Of a stretch of DNA of 64,000 nucleotides, positions 59,068 to 64,000 are shown piece after piece. The stretch spans positions 20,093 through 84,092 of the forward strand of contig JBBRAH010000007.1 of assembly GCA_038206985.1 (NCBI GenBank). Reading direction: 5' to 3'. The first letter of the stretch is position 1. Each line of letters begins with the position of its first letter. The translations under genes were made by a program, and so were the position numbers. Under the pieces are notes generated by a model that was not told the DNA's origin, did no database searches, and saw nothing but the letters and a program-made list of their open reading frames with translations. This DNA comes from CAXMST01 sp038206985. GTDB lineage: Bacteria > Actinomycetota > Thermoleophilia > Solirubrobacterales > 70-9.

Positions 59068-60035
59068 TATCGCGGCTCGAGGACCTGCACATTGTCGACA
59101 TTGATCGAGCAGCCGCGCGGCTTCGGGCATTTCACAGCTTCTCCATGGTAGATCCCGAGCCTGAGATGTGATGGGATCGACTGGCCGGGAGCGATCCGAT
59201 CGTCCGGACGACCCCCAGTGGTCTCGCGCTTGAGGGTGTAGGTGTGAATCCGCCGACTCCGCTCCTTGCGATCGCGACTGTCGCCGTCCCCGTTGCGATC
59301 GGCATAGACCTTTACCGAGCCCCGCGAGCGCTTGCGCGAGTAGGTGACGTCGAAGGCGAATCGGGTCCACACCCGCTTTCGGGCGCGTTTCTCCCAGAGG
59401 ATCCGGCTCCTTGACGAGTACCCCGGCGAGCGGCTCTGCAGCAGCTGCCAGCGACCGTCTCTGGTGCGCAGGGACAGGACCGGCGTTCCCGAGCCGTTCG
59501 CCGAGGGTTGGGTCTGCTTCATCTGCATGACAACCCGCCAAGTGTCGGAGGCGAGCCTGTAGCGACGCGGCAACTTCACTGAAAAGTAGGTGATCCTGCG
59601 CTGCCCCTCGCGGAACAGCGCAAAGGTACCGCGCCCTCCCCTGGACCCCCAGCGATGCTCGTTGCGCGCAAGCTCGCAACGCTCGCCGAACACATCATCG
59701 CCATCGATGACCTTCAGTCGGCGGAAGTTGCGGTTGCCCTGACTTCCCCCGTCCGCCTTGGGGGCGGGATCGCCTTGCCCACGTACCAGGCGGAGCCGCG
59801 TGTTGGACTCGCAGTCAACCTCACCCCAAAGTCGCTTTGCACCGCCGTTACTGGCGGTGTCGTTACGAAGAACCCTGCAGTTCTGCAAAGGGGGGCCGAC
59901 GGCGTTGCGGCAGGCCGACGCCGACCCGCCTGCAGAATCGACGGAAAGGCCTGCTGGAGCGCCCGAAACCCAGACGACAACCAGGGAAAGGAAAGCGACA
60001 GCGATGATCGGACTGAGGAATGACCGGAAGGGCAT
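59067..60035 (-). CDS. secreted polysaccharide-lyase-like protein
   Basis: This 322-residue protein has a signal peptide (hydrophobic about 8-26). The mature domain reads like the jelly-roll heparin/alginate lyase group: KVIDGDDVFGERCELARNEH, TYFSVKLPRRYR, WRVVMQMKQTQPS, VWTRFAFDVTYS...GSVKVYADRNGDGD, ending LRLGIYHGEAVKC...INVDNVQVLEPR. The assignment to a specific lyase family is tentative; it could also be a carbohydrate-binding protein. Six cysteines could form disulfides. A paralogue ends the window at 63866-64000. It may trim or release the polysaccharide made by this locus. Confidence 0.65.
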   Translation of the reverse strand: MPFRSFLSPIIAVAFLSLVVVWVSGAPAGLSVDSAGGSASACRNAVGPPLQNCRVLRNDTASNGGAKRLWGEVDCESNTRLRLVRGQGDPAPKADGGSQGNRNFRRLKVIDGDDVFGERCELARNEHRWGSRGGRGTFALFREGQRRITYFSVKLPRRYRLASDTWRVVMQMKQTQPSANGSGTPVLSLRTRDGRWQLLQSRSPGYSSRSRILWEKRARKRVWTRFAFDVTYSRKRSRGSVKVYADRNGDGDSRDRKERSRRIHTYTLKRETTGGRPDDRIAPGQSIPSHLRLGIYHGEAVKCPKPRGCSINVDNVQVLEPR

Positions 60036-60101
60036 CAGCTGGAGGAGCGATGGTAGCGGTCCGTTCCGTCGCGAAGCGCTGTCTCCTCTCTGACGCCCGG
60101 T

Positions 60102-61658
60102 CTAGCTCTCACTCGACCCGGGCAGGAGCTGCCTGGCCCTGACCGCTGTCGTGCGAAGCTCGTCTAGGGACACCTCGCGGGTCAGAAGCAGGCCTGCGAT
60201 GTAGGCCGCGGGCGCCAGTGTGGCCCCAAGGATCCAATCGACCGCGCTGAGCTCCCCCGTTCCGATGGCGACCATGACGAGGGCGGCGACGCCTGCCGCG
60301 AGCAGGCTGCGGGCGGCGGTTACGGCCAGGGGCCCGAGGCGCAGGCCGAGAATCGTATGGCACAGCCAGCCGTGAGCTCCGACGAACAGCAGGAAGGCGA
60401 TGTCGGTACCGAGGGCACCGGCAATGATTCCGATCTCCGGAATCAGGGTCACGTCGATAGCAATGTTGATCGCCACGGTAACGATCGCAATCGGCACCCG
60501 CTTACGGGCCTCTCCCGCGTAGTTGATCGGAAGTGAGACGAGCGGGGCAAGCCCCGAAAGCAGCACGAACGGGGCGAGCGCCCGCAGGACGCTGACCGAC
60601 TCACCGTAGGCGTCCCCCAGGGTCAAGTGCACGATCGGCTCGGCCCAGACCGCGATCGCGACCGCAAGCGCCGTCTGGACAATCAGCAGAAGTCTCATCG
60701 CCGCTTGCAGCGGCTCGGCGGAGGGTGCCGGGCCGCCCTCGCCCTGGGCCGAGACCGGCGCTACCGCGCGCGCGAGCGCCAGCCCTGGATAGGCGAGAAA
60801 TGGCACGAGACGCAAGGGGGCGCTGTAGAGCCCGGCTGCGGAGGCACCGAGAATCGATCCGATAAGAAGTACGTCGATCTGGGTAAAGACTGTGAATGCG
60901 CCGTCGATCACGAACAGCGCGACCGCATAGCCAAGGAACGGACGCAGCCGGACAGGGCTCTTGATCCCGCCCCCCAGCGGTGAGGCGCTCAGCATCCTCG
61001 TCAGCAACAAGACCGCCAACACCGCACCAAAGGCATAGCCGGCGGCCCTTCCCCAGGCGGCGCCCGCGGCGCCACCGGCCACGAGAACGAGCGCAACCGT
61101 GCTCGACAACTCGACCGCCGCCTCAGAGACGACGAGGCGAAAGCCGACCGCGAGCCTCCGCACTGCCACGAACGTGGAGTAGACGAACTGCATCAGCGCC
61201 TGACCGAATAGCGCGATCGCCATGGCTCGCACCGGCCATGTCAACTCCGGTATTCCGTAGCCGGCGGCGATGGGCTCGGCCAGGGCGAACATCGCGACTG
61301 AGACCAATGCCCCCGCGATGATCTTGACTCGCATCGCCAGCCCGACTACGCCGATCACCGAATCTCGATCCCCGCGATGCTCTGCGACGAAGCGTGCCGA
61401 TGAGGCAGAGGCGCCCAGGTCGGAGGGGAGGATCGCGAGCGCCGCGATGCTCAGGGCCAGAGCGAAGACGCCGTACTCATCCGGTCCCAGCCGCCTGACC
61501 AGAAAGATCGTGATGGCGGCCGTGAACGCGGCGGTGCTGAGCTGTGCGGCGAGCGCGAACACCGCGTTGTTCGTGATCGTGTCGCCGCCGGCGAACTCGT
61601 CCGAACGGCCTCGGGACCCCATGCCCGCATCGCGCGGGGGATCAGCTCCGTTTCGCAA
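60102..61658 (-). CDS. Wzx-like polysaccharide flippase
   Basis: Flips lipid-linked repeat units across the membrane. This 518-residue MOP-superfamily protein has about 12-14 helices. The typical N-terminus is NNAVFALAAQLSTAAFTAAITIFLVRRLGPDEYGVFALALSIA. The TTG start at 61658 has GGAG seven bases upstream; an ATG at 61622 is the alternative. It overlaps the upstream glycosyltransferase gene by 17 bases, so it is coupled to it. Confidence 0.92.
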   Translation of the reverse strand: MRNGADPPRDAGMGSRGRSDEFAGGDTITNNAVFALAAQLSTAAFTAAITIFLVRRLGPDEYGVFALALSIAALAILPSDLGASASSARFVAEHRGDRDSVIGVVGLAMRVKIIAGALVSVAMFALAEPIAAGYGIPELTWPVRAMAIALFGQALMQFVYSTFVAVRRLAVGFRLVVSEAAVELSSTVALVLVAGGAAGAAWGRAAGYAFGAVLAVLLLTRMLSASPLGGGIKSPVRLRPFLGYAVALFVIDGAFTVFTQIDVLLIGSILGASAAGLYSAPLRLVPFLAYPGLALARAVAPVSAQGEGGPAPSAEPLQAAMRLLLIVQTALAVAIAVWAEPIVHLTLGDAYGESVSVLRALAPFVLLSGLAPLVSLPINYAGEARKRVPIAIVTVAINIAIDVTLIPEIGIIAGALGTDIAFLLFVGAHGWLCHTILGLRLGPLAVTAARSLLAAGVAALVMVAIGTGELSAVDWILGATLAPAAYIAGLLLTREVSLDELRTTAVRARQLLPGSSES

Positions 61659-62856
61659 CCTGCCGCTCCAGTAGGTCCACGAGCAGTTCAGCCTGGCCGC
61701 TGCGACTGTACGCGTGCGAGAACGAGATCCCCGCCTCCCCGAGCCGGGCGCACAGAGCCTCGTCGGCCGCGAGCTGCCCGAGCGCGGCCATCAGCCCATC
61801 GGTGTCATCGGGCTCCACGCGCAGCGCCGCCCCCGAGCGCCCGGCCAGCTCGGAAGTCTCCCCGTCGGCCATCACGATCAGGGGGAGCCCGGTCGCCGCG
61901 TAGTCGAACAGCTTCGAAGGGATGAAGTCACCGAGACCGCGGCGCTGCGGGACCAGCAGTGCATCGCATGCACGCAACAGTTCTACCGCGGCCGCGGGCT
62001 CGAGCAGTCCGGTGAAGATGACCTGACCGTCCCCGAGCGACGAGGCTGAGGCCTCTAGATCCTCGCGAGCGCCGCCGTCGCCAGCGATAACGAACTGGAA
62101 CCTGTCGCCAAGGCGTCGAGCCGCCTCAATCGCCACATCGAGCCGCCGCGAGGGTCCGAGATTGCCTGCGTACGCCCAGACGAAGCGATCCTCCGCGAGC
62201 CCCAATGCCCGACGGTCGAGACTCGTCGGCGGGGGATGCAGCCAGTTTTCGGTCGTCCCGTTACGGATCAGCGCGACCTTGCCCTCATCCTCGATCCGTG
62301 CGGTGATGTGTTCCACGAATGCGGAGGTGACGGCGACGATCGCGTCCGCGTCACGGTAGAGCCAGCGCTCGAGCCTTTCGGTCGCCTCGATCATCCGTGG
62401 GCTGGTCAGCTCCCCCATGACCTGTGCCGCGAGCGGCCACAGGTCGCGCACGTCGAAGACCCAGGGGACCCGGTGGCGGGCCGAGACGAGGGCGCCCGCT
62501 ACCGCCACTGACAGCGGAGGCGAGGTGGCGAGCACGATGTCGGGTCGCCGCGACAAACCGCCGGCGAGCGTTGCCGTGGCCACGTAGGATCCGTAGAAGG
62601 CCAGCCTTCGCAAGGCGTTCTTCTCCGGGCTCGTATATGACCATACGTAGCTCACGCGGCCCGACCGCGTCTTGCTCCGGACCAACGTGCGACCGCGGAA
62701 CTCCGGCAGCACGACGCCTTCGGGGTAGTTCGGCAGTGGCGCAACGACATCGACCTCATGCCCGCGCTGAGTCAGAGCCTCAACGAAGGCTTCCACGCGA
62801 AAGCGCGCCGCGGTGACCTCCGGTACGTAGTGCTGGCTGAGGATCATCACCCTCAT
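61642..62856 (-). CDS. GT4-family glycosyltransferase (WbuB-like)
   Basis: This 404-residue GT-B enzyme starts at the ATG at 62856 (GGGGGA upstream). It begins MRVMILSQHYVPEVTAARFRVEAFVEALTQRGHEVDVV and contains LATSPPLSVAVAGALVSARHRVPWVFDVRDLWP, a pattern typical of WbuB/WcaI-type transferases. The donor-site region is FIPSKLFDYAATGLPLIVMADGE. It overlaps the flippase gene and is divergent from the sulfotransferase gene. Confidence 0.92.
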   Translation of the reverse strand: MRVMILSQHYVPEVTAARFRVEAFVEALTQRGHEVDVVAPLPNYPEGVVLPEFRGRTLVRSKTRSGRVSYVWSYTSPEKNALRRLAFYGSYVATATLAGGLSRRPDIVLATSPPLSVAVAGALVSARHRVPWVFDVRDLWPLAAQVMGELTSPRMIEATERLERWLYRDADAIVAVTSAFVEHITARIEDEGKVALIRNGTTENWLHPPPTSLDRRALGLAEDRFVWAYAGNLGPSRRLDVAIEAARRLGDRFQFVIAGDGGAREDLEASASSLGDGQVIFTGLLEPAAAVELLRACDALLVPQRRGLGDFIPSKLFDYAATGLPLIVMADGETSELAGRSGAALRVEPDDTDGLMAALGQLAADEALCARLGEAGISFSHAYSRSGQAELLVDLLERQVAKRS

Positions 62857-62934
62857 GTGGTCGATCCCCCGGACCGACCCACAGCCGCTGCAGCAGCGAA
62901 CGGTCTGACGAACGGATAAGCCATTCGCCGAGGA

Positions 62935-62940
62935 TAGACT
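62935..62940 (+). promoter_or_regulatory. possible -10 box of the sulfotransferase gene
   Basis: TAGACT ends eight bases before the ATG at 62949, with no Shine-Dalgarno sequence nearby, compatible with a leaderless transcript. No -35 box is obvious. Confidence 0.35.
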
Positions 62941-62948
62941 CGGCACCA

Positions 62949-63869
62949 ATGAGCGCAGCCGTCAGCCCGGAGGGACGACCGATCTTTTTCATCGGGATGC
63001 CCCGAGGCGGTACGACGATCACCTTTGCTGCTTTCGCCACCCATCGGGACCTGGCCTGGTTCTCCCAGTACCAGGACCGCCTGCCGTGGATGCCCGGATT
63101 GCCGCTGCTGACCCGCGCCGTCGACTGGCTGCCGTCGGCGCGGAAGGCGGTTCGGCGGCACGGCGAGAGCCGTTCGCGGCGCAGCCGCTTACAGATCACC
63201 TTCTCGGAGGCCTACGGCGTCTGGCAGCGCTGCTGCGGCGAGCGCTTCGTCTATGACTACATGCTCGGCGTCGATGCCACCGAGGCGGACGCCGCACGCG
63301 TGCGGCGTCGAATGAGAAGCACGATGCGACTGATGGGTAAGCACCGCTTCGCCGCGAAGCTCACCGGTCCCGGTCGGGTCCACTACCTGAACAGCATCTG
63401 CCCGGACGCCATCTTTATTCACGTGATTCGCGACCCTCGCGCAGTCGTCGGCTCACTGCTGAGGGTGCCGTTTTGGCGCGAGACAGATCGCTACCGCGAG
63501 CCGGCCTGGACGGGCGGGCTCTCCCCCGAGGAGGAAGCCGTCTGGCGCGATCACGGGACGGCGGCAGCACTGGCTGCAGTTCAGTGGGGGGCAGTGCTGC
63601 GGACGACGCGCGAGGAGGCGCGAGAACTACCCGATGGCCGCTATCGCGAGCTCCGCTACGAGGACTTCATCGCTGACCCGCATTCAACGGTCGACGCGCT
63701 GCACGAGTTCGCGGGGCTGGCAAGGGACCCGGGGGCGCACGCATTCATCGACGAGCGACTGGCGATCCGGGACCTCGGAGACGACTGGCGGCAGCGCCTT
63801 TCAGCCGACCAGGTCGAGACGGTCGATGCCGTTCTCGCCGGTCGGCTGAAAGACCTGGGCTACCGCTAG
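62949..63869 (+). CDS. sulfotransferase
   Basis: Transfers sulfate from PAPS. Of 306 residues, the 5'-phosphosulfate loop is FFIGMPRGGTTITF (about 13-26) and the 3'-phosphate motif is FIHVIRDPRAVVGSLLRV (about 156-173). RYEDFIADPHSTVDALHEFAGL matches the C-terminal sulfotransferase helix region. The acceptor is probably a sugar of the polysaccharide, given the neighbours; PAPS-dependent transfer to other small molecules cannot be excluded. Its stop overlaps, tail-to-tail, the stop of the partial lyase-like gene. Confidence 0.88.
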   Translation: MSAAVSPEGRPIFFIGMPRGGTTITFAAFATHRDLAWFSQYQDRLPWMPGLPLLTRAVDWLPSARKAVRRHGESRSRRSRLQITFSEAYGVWQRCCGERFVYDYMLGVDATEADAARVRRRMRSTMRLMGKHRFAAKLTGPGRVHYLNSICPDAIFIHVIRDPRAVVGSLLRVPFWRETDRYREPAWTGGLSPEEEAVWRDHGTAAALAAVQWGAVLRTTREEARELPDGRYRELRYEDFIADPHSTVDALHEFAGLARDPGAHAFIDERLAIRDLGDDWRQRLSADQVETVDAVLAGRLKDLGYR

Positions 63870-64000
63870 GGAGCCGTGATCTGCACGTTGTCGACCTGGC
63901 TGGCGCAGCCGCTGGGGGCCGGGCACTCGATCGACGGGTCGTGGTAGATGCCCGTCCGCAGGTGCGAGGGGATCGACTCACCGGGCGCGATGCCGTCATC
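63866..64000 (-). CDS. second lyase-like secreted protein, C-terminal fragment
   Basis: Only the last 44 codons are inside the window. The product ends IAPGESIPSHLRTGIYHDPS...SGCASQVDNVQITAP. It aligns almost residue for residue with the end of the protein at 59067-60035 (IAPGQSIPSHLRLGIYHGEA...RGCSINVDNVQVLEP), including both cysteines. It is therefore a paralogue on the same strand, and the rest lies beyond the right edge. The stop codon overlaps the sulfotransferase stop. Confidence 0.8.
   Translation of the reverse strand, partial: DDGIAPGESIPSHLRTGIYHDPSIECPAPSGCASQVDNVQITAP

Overview
The window is a gene-dense, high-GC chromosomal segment with many GTG and TTG starts. It carries a full set of house-keeping enzymes, menaquinone biosynthesis genes, GatCAB and GltX, and an actinobacterial-style leuA leader. 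This points to an actinomycete-type bacterium; the gene mix and protein style suggest a deep lineage such as Thermoleophilia/Solirubrobacterales, but that is inference. I see no rRNA, tRNA, insertion sequence, prophage or CRISPR array. Nearly all of the window is ordinary chromosome, and the envelope region at the right end is the most accessory-looking part.

Left third (1-20 kb): branched-chain amino acid, serine and menaquinone synthesis. leuA (truncated by the window edge), serC-serA, ilvC and ilvB-ilvN lie on the minus strand. A complete-looking core of menaquinone genes (menF; menD, menC, menA and menB; menE) sits between ilvN and ilvC. leuA is preceded by an 18-codon leucine-rich leader peptide whose Leu codons are exactly complementary, over 10 bases, to the leuA ribosome binding site. 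A type II NADH dehydrogenase, which would feed menaquinone, follows and has a perfect inverted repeat in its promoter.

Middle (20-39 kb): house-keeping genes. These are gatCAB and gltX (the indirect Gln-tRNA route), pcrA-folD, cysE-cysK with an Rrf2 regulator, a DUF4396 membrane protein behind a CsoR-like palindrome, an unusual LuxR-type pseudo-receiver regulator tail-to-tail with an HDOD-LuxR fusion, nfo and dnaE.

39-46 kb: a coiled-coil locus. One giant protein of about 1,930 residues has no cysteine and no proline after residue 34, and contains 161-residue (23-heptad) tandem repeats. Two small coiled-coil proteins, one DivIVA-like, are encoded divergently. This is the best candidate here for an undescribed cell-architecture system.

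46-64 kb: a surface polysaccharide locus. It holds a priming sugar transferase, a Wzz/BY-kinase, a Wzx flippase, two Wzy/O-antigen-ligase-like proteins, two GT4 glycosyltransferases, an epimerase, a polysaccharide deacetylase and a sulfotransferase. It also holds two paralogous secreted lyase-like proteins, and a sortase with a tiny LPFTG substrate. argG and a 50-residue membrane peptide are embedded in it. Together these genes could make, polymerise, export, modify and anchor a (possibly sulfated) exopolysaccharide.
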